Counted from the first letter of the stretch, positions 9,420 to 18,144 are shown. The stretch is DNA of 53,920 nt from Paenibacillus sp. N3.4 (GCF_008017805.1 NZ_VRTT01000050.1:1-53920); one strand, 5' to 3'. Translations and numbers: made by a program. Notes: a model not told the origin generated them from the sequence alone.

Positions 9420-9677
9420 TTAGTAAAAGTTTGTAGTTGGCGTTTCCATCCGCGGCTCACGTTCTGCTTGCTTGATAAAACGCAGCTCATTGCCCATAAA
9501 ACTGCAAACCAAACACTGAATTGTAGGCTCTGCCTCCGCAATAGCATCAGGGTCTTTGAATTCCTTTATACTGCCGGAAACGGCATCTTTGATAAACGGT
9601 TGGGTATAACTTGTAATGACGCTGAACTTAATCCGATTGGAACGACAATTGGGGCAAAAATACGGCTTTTCCTGCAT
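9420..9677 (-). CDS. Small Cys-rich (zinc-ribbon-like) hypothetical protein
   Basis: This 85-residue protein of unknown function has two Cys pairs, CPNC near residue 9 and CLVC near residue 58, spaced like a zinc ribbon. There is no signal peptide or membrane segment. The last ten residues or so are charged and polar. I chose the ATG at 9677 because AGAGGTGATAATT precedes it; an in-frame start at 9707 lacks such a site. It is a single-gene unit: comM-like yifB starts divergently 200 bases away, and a perfect terminator follows its stop codon. It could bind zinc or nucleic acid, but the sequence does not prove either. Confidence 0.75.
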   Translation of the reverse strand: MQEKPYFCPNCRSNRIKFSVITSYTQPFIKDAVSGSIKEFKDPDAIAEAEPTIQCLVCSFMGNELRFIKQAEREPRMETPTTNFY

Positions 9678-9745
9678 AATTATCACCTCTAGCTCCAGTA
9701 TGTGCATATTCCCTTCATTTAAAACGCTCTAATCTCATTTGCGAA

Positions 9746-9775
9746 TTGCGTAATTTATCCATTTTCATATACAAT
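9746..9775 (+). promoter_or_regulatory. Possible sigma-A promoter for the YifB-family gene
   Basis: TTGCGT (9746-9751) and TACAAT (9770-9775) are separated by 18 bases, about 100 bases before the start codon. The -10 box is good and the -35 box only moderate. An imperfect hairpin around 9830-9850 lies in the leader. Confidence 0.3.
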
Positions 9776-9876
9776 ACATACATAAGAACGGATCAATAAG
9801 GAAGCACCTTTTATCCTAACAAAGCAACAGCTCTGATTAGCTGCTGTATTTTGATAGAAAAGAAGGTGTTTTTGTT

Positions 9877-11445
9877 ATGTATGGCAAAGTCATGAGTGCC
9901 TGTTTACAAGGGATAGAAGGTCAGACGATTGAAGTAGAAGTCGATATATCAAGCGGCTTGCCCCAGATTAATCTAGTCGGTTTGCCTGATTCGGCAGTCA
10001 GAGAATCGGTCGAGCGAGTCCGCTCGTCCATCAAAAATAGCGGCTATACGTTTCCAATGGATCGTATTACCGTCAATCTCGCTCCAGCGGATTTGCGCAA
10101 AGAAGGCTCGTCCTTCGATCTTGCCATTGCCCTTGGCATCCTTCTGACAACCGGTCAAGTCCCTCAGGACCAATTCCTTCAAACCCTGCTGCTCGGAGAA
10201 TTAGCTTTAGATGGATCATTAAGACCTATCCCAGGCGTGCTGTCGATGGTGCATGAAGCCAAACGAATAGGCATGAAGCGCGTATGTTTGCCTCTTGCGA
10301 ACGCTCCGGAAGCAGCCCTTATCGAGGGCATGGAGGTTTGCGCAATCTCCAATCTCTCTGATTTTAAGCGCTGGAATGAACGTTCAGTCGTCGAATTTAT
10401 ATTTAATGACATTAATAATAAACAGAATAAATTATCGATGAATCCCACTAGTTACCTACCTTACTCCGACGATTATGCCGATGTCAGCGGTCACCATCAA
10501 GTAAAGAGAGCTATGATGATTGCAGCTGCGGGCATGCATAATATCATTTTGATCGGTCCTCCGGGAACAGGAAAAACCATGCTCGTCAAGCGGATGCCCT
10601 CGATCCTGCCCCCTATGTCAGACAGAGAAGCACTTGAAGTAACTAAAATTTATAGTGCCTCTGGCAAGCTGCTTGATCGATCATCCCTTATGCGCACACG
10701 CTCCTTTCGTGCTCCCCATCACACGATTTCAGCTGCTGGTCTCGTCGGAGGCGGAACGATTCCCAAGCCAGGAGAAGTTAGCCTATCTCATCGTGGAATT
10801 CTCTTTCTTGACGAGCTTCCCGAATTCTCTAGAAGTGCCCTGGAGGTTCTAAGACAACCGTTAGAGGATCGCCAGGTAACGATTGCAAGGGCGCGGGCCG
10901 TGTACACATTCCCCTCCCATTTTATTCTCGCCGCAGCCATGAACCCTTGTCCTTGTGGTTTCTACGGTGCCGAGACGGAAACTAACACATGCACCTGCAG
11001 CCCTGCAAAAATTGTCCATTATCGTTCTAAAATCTCAGGCCCATTGTTGGATCGTATTGATCTTCATGTTGAAGTGCCTAAGCCTAGTTACGCACAATTG
11101 AAAGAACAAACACGCAACTTATCGTCTATTGAAATGGCCGAACATGTCATGCGGGCTCATCAGAGACAAATACGCCGCTATAGGGGCACGGGTATCGAGC
11201 ATAACAACGAATTAAGCGGGAAACGGTTGCGTCAAACGTGTGAACTGACCCCTGCCGGGGATCAGTTGTTACGTGCTTCCTTCGAAGTTTTAGGACTTAG
11301 TGCCAGGGCGCATGACCGAATTCTGCGGTTAGCGCTAACAATTGCGGACATTGAGGAATGTGATTGCATTCTTCCCCAGCATCTCGCTGAAGCTATTCAG
11401 TATCGGAATTTGGACAAGAAACAGCCAATTGAAGGGATGAATTAA
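9877..11445 (+). CDS. YifB/ComM family Mg-chelatase-like AAA ATPase
   Basis: This 522-residue protein belongs to the YifB/ComM family of hexameric helicase-like ATPases; ComM of proteobacteria promotes branch migration during natural transformation. The N-terminal ~170 residues form the Lon/ChlI-like domain (SGLPQINLVGLPDSAVRES). Walker A (GPPGTGKT) is at 227-234 and Walker B (ILFLDELPEF) at 308-317. A Cys-rich insert with NPCPCG and TCTC near residues 356-378 is normal for the family. The start ATG at 9877 follows AAGAAGGTG. It is convergent with yraN; that pair is often adjacent, but here about 2.4 kb separates them because of the insert described separately. A role in DNA uptake is plausible beside dprA but not shown. 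Confidence 0.93.
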   Translation: MYGKVMSACLQGIEGQTIEVEVDISSGLPQINLVGLPDSAVRESVERVRSSIKNSGYTFPMDRITVNLAPADLRKEGSSFDLAIALGILLTTGQVPQDQFLQTLLLGELALDGSLRPIPGVLSMVHEAKRIGMKRVCLPLANAPEAALIEGMEVCAISNLSDFKRWNERSVVEFIFNDINNKQNKLSMNPTSYLPYSDDYADVSGHHQVKRAMMIAAAGMHNIILIGPPGTGKTMLVKRMPSILPPMSDREALEVTKIYSASGKLLDRSSLMRTRSFRAPHHTISAAGLVGGGTIPKPGEVSLSHRGILFLDELPEFSRSALEVLRQPLEDRQVTIARARAVYTFPSHFILAAAMNPCPCGFYGAETETNTCTCSPAKIVHYRSKISGPLLDRIDLHVEVPKPSYAQLKEQTRNLSSIEMAEHVMRAHQRQIRRYRGTGIEHNNELSGKRLRQTCELTPAGDQLLRASFEVLGLSARAHDRILRLALTIADIEECDCILPQHLAEAIQYRNLDKKQPIEGMN

Positions 11446-11557
11446 TGCGGAACAACAGGCAGTAAGAAATTCCCACTTGTTCTTAATGACAATTTGGAAG
11501 TCTTCTTCAAAAAATTAGAGCCTTACAAGTCGTTGTCAGCTTCGCGACAAACGATCT

Positions 11558-11590
11558 TTAAAAGGCTCCTTGCAGGTGTTCAATTTGAGG
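11558..11590 (-). repeat. Left copy of a 33-bp direct repeat (duplicated 3' end of yraN)
   Basis: This segment matches 13848-13880 at 30 of 33 positions, in the same orientation. On the minus strand it encodes the last residues of YraN, ending IEHLQGAF and a stop codon, but it is not preceded by a yraN reading frame. The two copies bracket the NlpC/P60 and LD-carboxypeptidase genes. Confidence 0.85.
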
Positions 11591-11669
11591 GGAATTGGAT
11601 CGCGCTTACCTCTATATCTTTGTTGCTATTATTTTCCACAATTTCTTCCATCATGCAAATCAAAGTGTC

Positions 11670-11801
11670 TTATTTTATTTTTAGTAGCTGTTTTTTTCTT
11701 TTCCAAAATTTGATCCATAGATCGTTGTCATCATCACGATAGAAACGAATACCAATCAATTTAAGGGGTGTCCATATTTCTCTAAAATAATACATTGGCA
11801 T
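11670..11801 (-). CDS. Possible small basic/aromatic protein (43 aa)
   Basis: An ATG at 11801 with AGGAG about ten bases upstream opens a 43-codon frame that begins MPMYYFREIWTPLKL and ends KRKKQLLKIK. It is rich in aromatic and basic residues, with an acidic RDDDND stretch in the middle. I do not recognise the family. The ribosome binding site and composition favour a real gene, but the length is short and there is no clear promoter, so it could be a remnant brought in with the insert. Confidence 0.4.
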   Translation of the reverse strand: MPMYYFREIWTPLKLIGIRFYRDDDNDLWIKFWKRKKQLLKIK

Positions 11802-12093
11802 AGTAGTATTCTCCTAGTATTAATAGTTTTCAATACCTACTATACTCGGTTTTTCATAATTTTTTTGTAGAATTTTGTCGAATTAAATATAAAGATTGCT
11901 TTATAATATCAGCATAAAAAACGAAAATAAGAGACCTTAAGTGCTCATGCGGCAAAAATAATCCAGGTGAATGACATCAATTTGTCTTCGCACTCCCATT
12001 AAATTACCATATTTTGAATGTTTCCACCCTTTCATAATGATGTTAAGTTAAATGGGAGCATTTCATAAAAACGCATACAACATGGAGGTTACA

Positions 12094-12720
12094 TTGAAAA
12101 AAGCAATCATATTAAGTTCCGCGTTAGCTATGAGTATGATATTTTCAAGCGTAGCATCAGCAGCTACATATGATCAGTATACCGCTAGTGATAGCGATAC
12201 GTTATGGACAATTTCCACAAAGTATGGCGTAAGTTTATCCAACTTAATGGCTGTAAATCCAAAAATTGATCCAAATAATGTTTACAAAGGTTTAACCTTA
12301 AACCTTCCTAATGAACACAAGCAAAATTGGGAAATAAAAGCTGATGCCATTATTGCCAAAGGAATAACGCAACTTGGAGTTCCCTATGTATTTGGAGGCG
12401 ATCAACCTTATAAAGCATTTGACTGTTCAGGATTTATTCAATATATATTTAATCAAAATGGGTTCAATTTGCCCCACTCTTCTTCCATGCAAAGTGATTT
12501 AGGAACTTTTGTGCCAGCCAATCAACTACGCAAAGGGGATTTGATATTCCTAAGTGGCACTTATCAAGCAGGGGTATCGCATGTTGCTCTTTATCTTGGA
12601 AACAACAAGATACTGCAAGCTGGAACAATGGGTACTCGTGAAGTTAAAATAAGCGATTTATTTGGAGTTCCGTACTATGAAGCCCATTATTGGGGTGCTA
12701 AACGTATCATAAACAATTAA
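12094..12720 (+). CDS. Secreted LysM-NlpC/P60 peptidoglycan endopeptidase
   Basis: The product is an exported cell-wall hydrolase that cuts the peptide stems of peptidoglycan. Counting from the chosen start, residues 1-23 are a signal peptide ending VASA-A, residues about 27-72 form one LysM domain (SDTLWTISTKYGVSLSNL), and the rest is an NlpC/P60 domain. The catalytic Cys is Cys111 in FDCSGF and the His is His163 in SHVALYLG. I chose the TTG at 12094 because ATGGAGG lies directly before it; an upstream ATG frame (12052) would put a hydrophilic stretch before the signal peptide. It is 208 residues long and converges on the LD-carboxypeptidase gene with only five bases between stop codons. Both lie in the repeat-flanked insert. 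Confidence 0.9.
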   Translation: MKKAIILSSALAMSMIFSSVASAATYDQYTASDSDTLWTISTKYGVSLSNLMAVNPKIDPNNVYKGLTLNLPNEHKQNWEIKADAIIAKGITQLGVPYVFGGDQPYKAFDCSGFIQYIFNQNGFNLPHSSSMQSDLGTFVPANQLRKGDLIFLSGTYQAGVSHVALYLGNNKILQAGTMGTREVKISDLFGVPYYEAHYWGAKRIINN

Positions 12721-12725
12721 TGTTT

Positions 12726-13652
12726 TTAAGATGAACTAACTGTCGGCTCAAGAACAGTCAATGTATGATTATATGTATTGAGATGAACCATAGCTCCAAT
12801 AGGTATAGCAGCCTTATATTTTCCATGTGCAGATGCTATATTTGTCATAAGCGGCTTGCCTATTGGAACTATGGCTTCGTCGATTAAATCATTGTAAGAT
12901 TTGCCATAAACCACTTGGCAATCTGTGCACTCTCCCATCACAATTCCAATGCAATCATTGAATTTCCCCGCCAGCTTTAAATGATTGATCATTCTGTAAA
13001 CTTTGTTTATAGGTTCATGAGTTTCTTCAAGTAACAATATTTTCCCTGCCGTATCAATCTCGTATGAAGTGCCAAGTGTATCTATGATTGAAGAAAGGTT
13101 ACCTCCAACAATAGGCCCCGTCACACTGCCAAGAACTTTACTTATTAGTGGCATATTGGGAGGGTTCCGAATAATCCGTGGAGCGCTTAATGTAGAAACT
13201 GCCTCAAAAAATTGGTTGAAGCTATAGGTCGGAGTTGAATTTCTAAAATCAAAGAGAAGCAAGCTGGAAAATGTAACTAAATCAGAAAACTGATATAAGG
13301 TATTCATTAATACGGAAACGTCACTGTAGCCAGAAAGTATTTTGGGATTGGCAGCAATAATATCATAATCCAAATAAGGGAGAATTCCCGCTACCCCGAC
13401 GCCTCCTCTGGTGGGAAGAATCATATTAACTTTATGATCCATAAACATATTCATTAAATCGGTGGCTCTTTGTTCATCCGTTCCAGCCAGATAACCATCC
13501 ACCGCATAGACATAGTTGCCTAAAACAACATGAAACCCCATACTTCGCAAGACAGAAATGCCATTATTTATGGTGACATAACTAAGCGGACTTCCCAATG
13601 TTACAATCCCAATTGTGTCTCCGCGTTTCAATATAGGTGGATAAATAGGCAT
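12726..13652 (-). CDS. S66 family LD-carboxypeptidase (LdcA/MccF-like)
   Basis: S66 serine peptidases remove the terminal D-amino acid from peptidoglycan tetrapeptides or, as MccF, give immunity to microcin C. Counting from the chosen start, the nucleophile is Ser110 (LSGYSDVS), the Glu is near 208 (LLLEETHEP) and the His near 275 (ASAHGKY). Length is 308, typical of the family. The reading frame is open for 49 more codons upstream to a TTG at 13799 that has no good ribosome binding site; the ATG at 13652 has GTGGAG nine bases before it. No signal peptide, so it acts in the cytosol, presumably in wall recycling. Its partner in the insert is a secreted wall hydrolase. Confidence 0.87.
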   Translation of the reverse strand: MPIYPPILKRGDTIGIVTLGSPLSYVTINNGISVLRSMGFHVVLGNYVYAVDGYLAGTDEQRATDLMNMFMDHKVNMILPTRGGVGVAGILPYLDYDIIAANPKILSGYSDVSVLMNTLYQFSDLVTFSSLLLFDFRNSTPTYSFNQFFEAVSTLSAPRIIRNPPNMPLISKVLGSVTGPIVGGNLSSIIDTLGTSYEIDTAGKILLLEETHEPINKVYRMINHLKLAGKFNDCIGIVMGECTDCQVVYGKSYNDLIDEAIVPIGKPLMTNIASAHGKYKAAIPIGAMVHLNTYNHTLTVLEPTVSSS

Positions 13653-13847
13653 GACTCCACACTCCACTCTCCTATAAGGTTCGTATGTCATATTTATGTT
13701 CGGTAAGTGTGAATCATGTTTGATATAAAATGGAACAACCCTCCCCCGCTCGTCAAGTAAATGTACATATTCCCTAATCGGATGCTCTTTTTTAGCCAAA
13801 AATAAAAGCCTTCAAAGGTATATTGTCATCTTCATGACCAATAACCC

Positions 13848-13880
13848 TTAGAAAGCTCCTTGCAGGTGTTCAATGTGAGG
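13848..13880 (-). repeat. Right copy of the 33-bp direct repeat, inside the end of yraN
   Basis: These are the final 33 bases of yraN including the stop codon. They match 11558-11590 at 30 of 33 positions. The distance between the copies is 2,290 bases. Confidence 0.85.
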
Positions 13881-14225
13881 AGGCGTCCCTTCCTCTAGCA
13901 GCTCTACGGTAATAACGTCGAATCGGATAGACTGCTCATACTTTTTATAACGATGCAAATAAAACTGGGCTGTTTCTCTGACTTTTGTTTGTTTTCGGTA
14001 GTCTATGGATTCTTTGGCCAGCCCAAAATGGCCTGTCGGTCTCCTCGTCCGAACCTCCACAAAAACCAAGATGCCTTCGATCTCAGCAATAATATCGATT
14101 TCCCCTGTACGACAACGCCAGTTGCGACACAGGATGAGATAGTCAAGTTGACGAAGCATAGCCTCTGCCAGCTCTTCACCATAGGTACCTATTTGTTTGC
14201 GATCATCTTTGCGGGTTCCAGTCAT
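13848..14225 (-). CDS. yraN: YraN family (UPF0102) endonuclease-like protein
   Basis: This 125-residue protein has the core of the YraN/UPF0102 family, which resembles Holliday-junction resolvases and restriction endonucleases. The metal site signature is visible as GEID (41-44) and VFVEVRTR (53-60), with a preceding conserved Gly-Glu pair (GTYGEELA, 13-20). Its biochemical role is not established. The ATG at 14225 follows AAGGA. It lies downstream of the FlhB-like gene with a 19-base gap, and is the last gene of the rnhB-led operon. Its 3' end is duplicated on the far side of the adjoining insert, which left the gene itself intact. Confidence 0.93.
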   Translation of the reverse strand: MTGTRKDDRKQIGTYGEELAEAMLRQLDYLILCRNWRCRTGEIDIIAEIEGILVFVEVRTRRPTGHFGLAKESIDYRKQTKVRETAQFYLHRYKKYEQSIRFDVITVELLEEGTPPHIEHLQGAF

Positions 14226-14244
14226 GAGTCATTCCTTGAAGACC

Positions 14245-14538
14245 TCATTTGTTATCTGATCGATAGATGAAACTAAGCACCTCGGCCACTAACTGATACA
14301 GCTCCGGCGGAATTTCCTGATCCAGTTCAAGCTTGGACAATACCTCAACCAAGGAAGAGTCCTCCTGAATCGGAATCCCATTTTCCTTTGCTTTCTGCAA
14401 AATGGTCTCTGCCATATGCCCTTTACCTTTGGCAATAAGGGTCGGGGCTTTTTGCGTTCCGGGTGAATATCGAAGAGCCACTGCTTTTTTAATGGGGGTA
14501 GGATTGGGCTCCCTGTGTAGATTTTTGGAATTCGTCAT
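14245..14538 (-). CDS. FlhB C-terminal-like cytoplasmic protein (YlqH type)
   Basis: This 97-residue protein resembles the cytoplasmic C-terminal domain of FlhB/YscU, without the membrane part. It contains KKAVALRYSPGTQKAPTLIA and KGHMAETILQKAKENGIPI, matching the substrate-specificity switch domain. The self-cleaving NPTH site of true FlhB is not present; there is only NPTP near residue 12, before the domain. It overlaps the FliK-like gene upstream by the four bases ATGA, so the two are translationally coupled, as are ylqG-ylqH in B. subtilis. A role in flagellar export is suggested by domain type only, because the operon is otherwise non-flagellar. Confidence 0.87.
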   Translation of the reverse strand: MTNSKNLHREPNPTPIKKAVALRYSPGTQKAPTLIAKGKGHMAETILQKAKENGIPIQEDSSLVEVLSKLELDQEIPPELYQLVAEVLSFIYRSDNK

Positions 14539-16387
14539 GCTCGGAAATCCACCCCTTTATAGGGTTTGGGCTGATATAAGGATCTCAGGTCCGCTCTACC
14601 CTCAGACTGCCCTTGTTTGCCAGCTTCACTCGGCTTACCAACAGGCAATTCCGGATAAGGTGAACATTTTAAGGATATGAATTGGTAACCTGCTTTGTTC
14701 ATAGCCGCCGTGATTTCGTCCTTTGACTCTTCCATTAAAGGGGCTAACGCAGGATGATCATTATGTATATTTAATGAAACGATCTTGTTCACGACATGTA
14801 CATCCACTAATGTATTGCCCATCACTTTCATTTGCAAGTCAAACAACAAGCGGCAGTTGCTTGCATCTACTTCCCCGCGCCTGCCTTTCTGCGATTGGAT
14901 ATGAATAGCGGCAGATTGTTGACCTGTTCCATCCAAAAAAGGGACAAATAAAGTCATATGAGCAAACATGGAGCTTTTGTCACCGGTCAACATAAGCTGT
15001 TGACCCGTAATTTGCCCGATGGCTTGCTGCGCTGCCTCTTTGAGCGGCGCTGGTGTGTCATCTGAGGCTGTAAGCTGCAGCAGCAGACTCTTCAATGTGT
15101 CCGCAACAGGCTTGACGGAATCGTCCTGTTGGGCAGTTGTCCCGAGCAGGTTAGGCAGCTGATCGCCGATATTTCTCTGCGGGCGGAGCAGCGCCTCCGT
15201 GCGTTCATCCAGCTTCGCCAGATGAGCCTCATGCTCGACGCCCACCGCTTTGAGCATCTTGCTGATCCAGTTTGGATCTGGAGCAGCTGCGGGCTCGCTA
15301 GGCGCAGCGCTTCGCGGCTGCGTCAAAGCCACACCCGCCGCCTTCTGCTCCGCAGGCGGCTGTACAGGAGCTGGCGAACCCGCCACTGGCGGTTCGCCTT
15401 TGCTTGCAGGCTCAGCGCTGCGCGCCTGAGCCTGTGGCATGCCGCCCGCGCCTTCTGGGCGGGCAGTTGGAATCGCCGCCGGCTGTGCCGGGGCGGCGGG
15501 GGCTTCCTCCGCGCTCAGCGCCGCGGAGGGAAGGCTTGCTCCAGCAGCAAGCGGAGCTTGTGCTGCTGGAGGCGCAGCGGCAGCAGGCGCAGGCGCGCTG
15601 CCGGTCGTAACAGGCGGCGACCCTGTGGACGCCGCCGCGGGCTTCATAGCGCCTGACTGCGAAGCAGCAGGCGCAGCAATCTTAGCCGCCGGCTCCTCCG
15701 GCGGCGGCGTGGGCCACGTAGCTGCAGCGGAAGCACGCAGATCCTTCAGCAGCGCCATTACCTGCTTCACCGTGTCTGTGGCAGGGTGCCCCGGCTGCTG
15801 CTCTAACAGCGTTGACACCTGCTGTTCAAGCTGCTCCAACACCTGTCCTACTGCCTGCCCCGTAGTAACCTGCCTAAGAGCCGCTACTGTCTCTAGCGTC
15901 AGTGGCAACCCCTTCTTAAAAGCAAGAACTGCCGCCTGTGTCCATTCTTCCTTATTCACGCCCTCAGGCACAGAACGCATCAATTGATCAAAGGCCTTCA
16001 CGTTCTCCTTGGATACAGGAACGCCTTCCTGCTGCATCTGTTGAACCATTTGACGGTTAGCCGCCGTATCCTTCACCTTGAATGCATCCAGCAATTCGCC
16101 GAGTGAATCATTCGAGATTTGGATATCAGAAGCCGTCAGCGGTTTCATCATAATTTGACCACCGCTCGATTCAGCTGCACTTGCAGCATCGTCACATCAC
16201 CTTGTTTGAGCGGGGTCTCCAATTTAGCTCGTACTTGTACGCCGCCAATATTTAATAGCGCTTCTTGATCACTGAGAAGTTGAAGCACAACACCTTTAAC
16301 GATTTGTCCTACTTTTAATTCCAATACCTTACTATCTGATGCGGTCAAATCACCAACTAAATTACGAATCAACCCGCTAATATTCAT
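14535..16387 (-). CDS. FliK-like/YlqG-type protein, Ala/Pro-rich, frameshifted
   Basis: Two overlapping frames form one gene. The first (start ATG 16387, after GAGGTGATTGGG) encodes MNISGLIRNLVGDLTAS up to LETPLKQGDVTMLQVQ; it then loses frame. One extra base beside 16174 gives LQVQPESSGGQIMMKPL and joins the 538-codon second frame, for about 617 residues. Residues roughly 230-370 are a low-complexity Ala/Pro/Gln/Ser linker of very high GC. The C-terminal part (MFAHMTLFVPFLDG, FDLQMKVMGNTLVDVHV) resembles the FliK C-terminal domain. It precedes and overlaps the FlhB-like gene, its natural partner. The function outside flagella is unknown. I consider the shift a sequence error, but a real split gene with ATGA overlap cannot be excluded. 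Confidence 0.8.
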
Positions 16388-16463
16388 CCCAATCACCTCT
16401 AACCTTCATAACCCGTTATGTATATTATCGGTTTTACCATGCTTTTTCTTTACATGGATAAAT

Positions 16464-17105
16464 TCAAATCAAGTCTAACTCCAGCTGTTCGGACTGCTGC
16501 TCGGCAGCTTCAACCTGCGCCATCACTTTACGAATAAACAATTTACGATGTAGAGGCGTAGGCCCCCAGCGCATAAGCATCTCTCTGTGATGCTTCGTCG
16601 CATACCCCTTATGTATGGCAAGACCGTACTCTGGAAATAAATGATCCCACTCCAGACACATGCGGTCTCTCGTCACCTTAGCAATAATGGATGCCGCTGC
16701 AATCGATTGACTAAGTGCATCTCCATGAATAATGGCTTCTTGCTCAATATCTATATGAACGGATTCCGCATCAACCAGTAAAAAATCAGGCACAACAGGG
16801 AGTCCCTCAACAGCCTTTTTCATGGCCAGCCTAGCTGCCTGTTTGATATTAATCGCTTCAATGGTTTCAACATCTACGATACCAACACCTACAGCAATCG
16901 CCTCACTCATAATTTGGTCGTATAAGAGGTCGCGCTTCTTTTCAGATAGTTTCTTGGAATCGTCTACACCATCAAGCACATACCCCATGGGCATAATGAC
17001 TGCTGCTGCCACAACATCGCCAAACAAGCAGCCTCTTCCCACCTCATCAATACCTGCAATACGTGTAAAACCTTGCTCCCAGATCTGCTTTTCAACTTGC
17101 AGCAA
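16464..17105 (-). CDS. rnhB: RnhB, ribonuclease HII
   Basis: RNase HII removes RNA primers and single ribonucleotides from DNA. The 213-residue protein shows the catalytic motif GIDEVGRG (residues 18-25), DSKKLS (49-54) and the aspartate motif LLVDAES (about 108-114), plus HGDALSQSIAAASIIAKV. In the first motif the usual GRGPLAGPVV reads GRGCLFGDVV, a local variant that leaves the Asp and Glu ligands intact. The start is TTG at 17105 after AAAGGGG; the ATGs upstream are in other frames. It follows rbgA across a terminator-like hairpin and leads the group with the FliK-like, FlhB-like and yraN genes. Confidence 0.94.
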   Translation of the reverse strand: MLQVEKQIWEQGFTRIAGIDEVGRGCLFGDVVAAAVIMPMGYVLDGVDDSKKLSEKKRDLLYDQIMSEAIAVGVGIVDVETIEAINIKQAARLAMKKAVEGLPVVPDFLLVDAESVHIDIEQEAIIHGDALSQSIAAASIIAKVTRDRMCLEWDHLFPEYGLAIHKGYATKHHREMLMRWGPTPLHRKLFIRKVMAQVEAAEQQSEQLELDLI

Positions 17106-17187
17106 TGGCTTTCGCCCCTTTCCATCCCATCATTATAAAGGATAGGCGCTAGGTCAAGCCATACCCATTTTTTTACACATGGCTATA

Positions 17188-17243
17188 AAAAAGAAAGGTC
17201 ACTTCGGAAACAGCTTATCCGCTGAATTCCAGAAGTGACCTTT
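17188..17243 (-). terminator. Terminator after rbgA
   Basis: Arms 17194-17205 and 17232-17243 are exact complements. The 26-base loop contains an inner CAGC/GCTG stem. On the minus strand T-rich sequence follows. It sits 40 bases after the rbgA stop codon. A shorter T run on the other side makes it possibly bidirectional. Confidence 0.75.
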
Positions 17244-17282
17244 TCTTTTAGCAAGTGCCTATACAACATCTCAAAAATGAAT

Positions 17283-18144
17283 TTAAATCGGCTTTTCCAA
17301 AGAAATGCGCCCCATCTTGCCAGCCCTAAGCTCACGAAGTATGATCAAAGAAGCTTTGTCCAAGTCTACTTTGCCTCCACTAACGATCGCTCCACGCTTG
17401 CGTCCGATGGCTTCCATCACTTTGACAACTTCATTCACATTATCTAAATCTTCAGGAAGCTCAGTGATAGCAAAGCGCTCCTGCAACCCAGTTCCATAAT
17501 GCTGAACCATGTACTTAATGACATACAAAGCGATTTCATCCAAATGTAAAAGCTCTTCTTTAATCGCTCCTGTTGCTGCCAATCGCATACCAACATCCTG
17601 ATCTTCGAATTTCGGCCACAAAATTCCGGGAGTATCGAGCAGATCCATCTCTGTACCTACCTTAATCCATTGCTGACCCTTGGTTACACCTGGTTTATCC
17701 CCCGTTGCAGCAATTTTCTTGCCGGCCAACTGATTAATCAACGTCGATTTACCGACGTTTGGAATGCCTACAATAAGCGCTCTAACTGCGCGGGGATTGA
17801 TCCCTTTACGCAGTTGACTCTCAATTTATGGGCCCATAATTGCTTTACTCTCGGCAAATTTCTTTCACATGAGTCCCCGTGAAAGCATCAATCGGCAAAG
17901 CCGGAAGACCTTGCTCGGCAAAATATCGAACCCATTCCGCTGTGACCTGCGGATCGGCCAAATCATTCTTATTCAGCAGCACCAAGCGCGGCTTGTCTTT
18001 TAAAATTTCATCTACCATCGGGTTCCGGCTGGAGAGTGGTATGCGGGCATCCAAGAGCTCAATGACAACATCAATCAGCTTAAGCTTTTCCTCGATTTGT
18101 CTTCGTGCCTTGGTCATGTGACCGGGAAACCATTGAATGGTCAT
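17283..18144 (-). CDS. rbgA: RbgA (YlqF), 50S ribosome assembly GTPase, two frameshifts
   Basis: RbgA is a circularly permuted GTPase needed for late 50S assembly. The first frame encodes MTIQWFPGHMTKARRQI, NKND (G4) and ends TGTHVKEICRE at TAA. The last frame encodes VGIPNVGKST (G1), DTPG (G3) and continues to SLEKPI. A third frame bridges them as VKQLWAHK. Restoring one C/G near 17848 and one T/A at the run 17825-17827 gives VKEICREVKQLWAHKIESQL, which has exactly the length of the same segment in B. subtilis (287 residues overall against 282). Two one-base losses in a normally essential gene point to sequence error. It lies 12 bases after lepB, in the same operon. Confidence 0.9.

Larger units (their letters stand above)
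11446..12093. other. 648-bp intergenic stretch with a yraN-end copy and one small ORF
   Basis: This AT-rich stretch lies between the YifB-family gene and the NlpC/P60 gene. It contains the left copy of the yraN 3' end (11558-11590) and a possible 43-codon gene on the minus strand (11670-11801). From about 11820 to 12040 I see only AT-rich sequence with scattered -10-like boxes and no reliable promoter. No transposase, tRNA or clear terminator was found. Confidence 0.5.

Noticed and set aside
9820..9860. Hairpin before the YifB-family gene as a terminator or riboswitch
   Set aside because: The stem is short and interrupted, and no following T run or known aptamer feature is seen.
15129..15987. 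Several Arg/Ala-rich plus-strand frames
   Set aside because: They mirror the high-GC Ala/Pro linker of the FliK-like gene on the other strand and have no independent support.
14535..16396. FliK-like gene as two real overlapping genes with ATGA coupling
   Set aside because: The overlap would be plausible, but one added base gives a continuous protein whose junction (LQVQPESSGGQIMMKPL) looks natural. It remains a minor alternative.
17845..18144. rbgA as a true pseudogene or two separate genes
   Set aside because: The bridging frame restores exactly the family length, and RbgA is needed for 50S assembly, so two one-base sequence errors are a better explanation.
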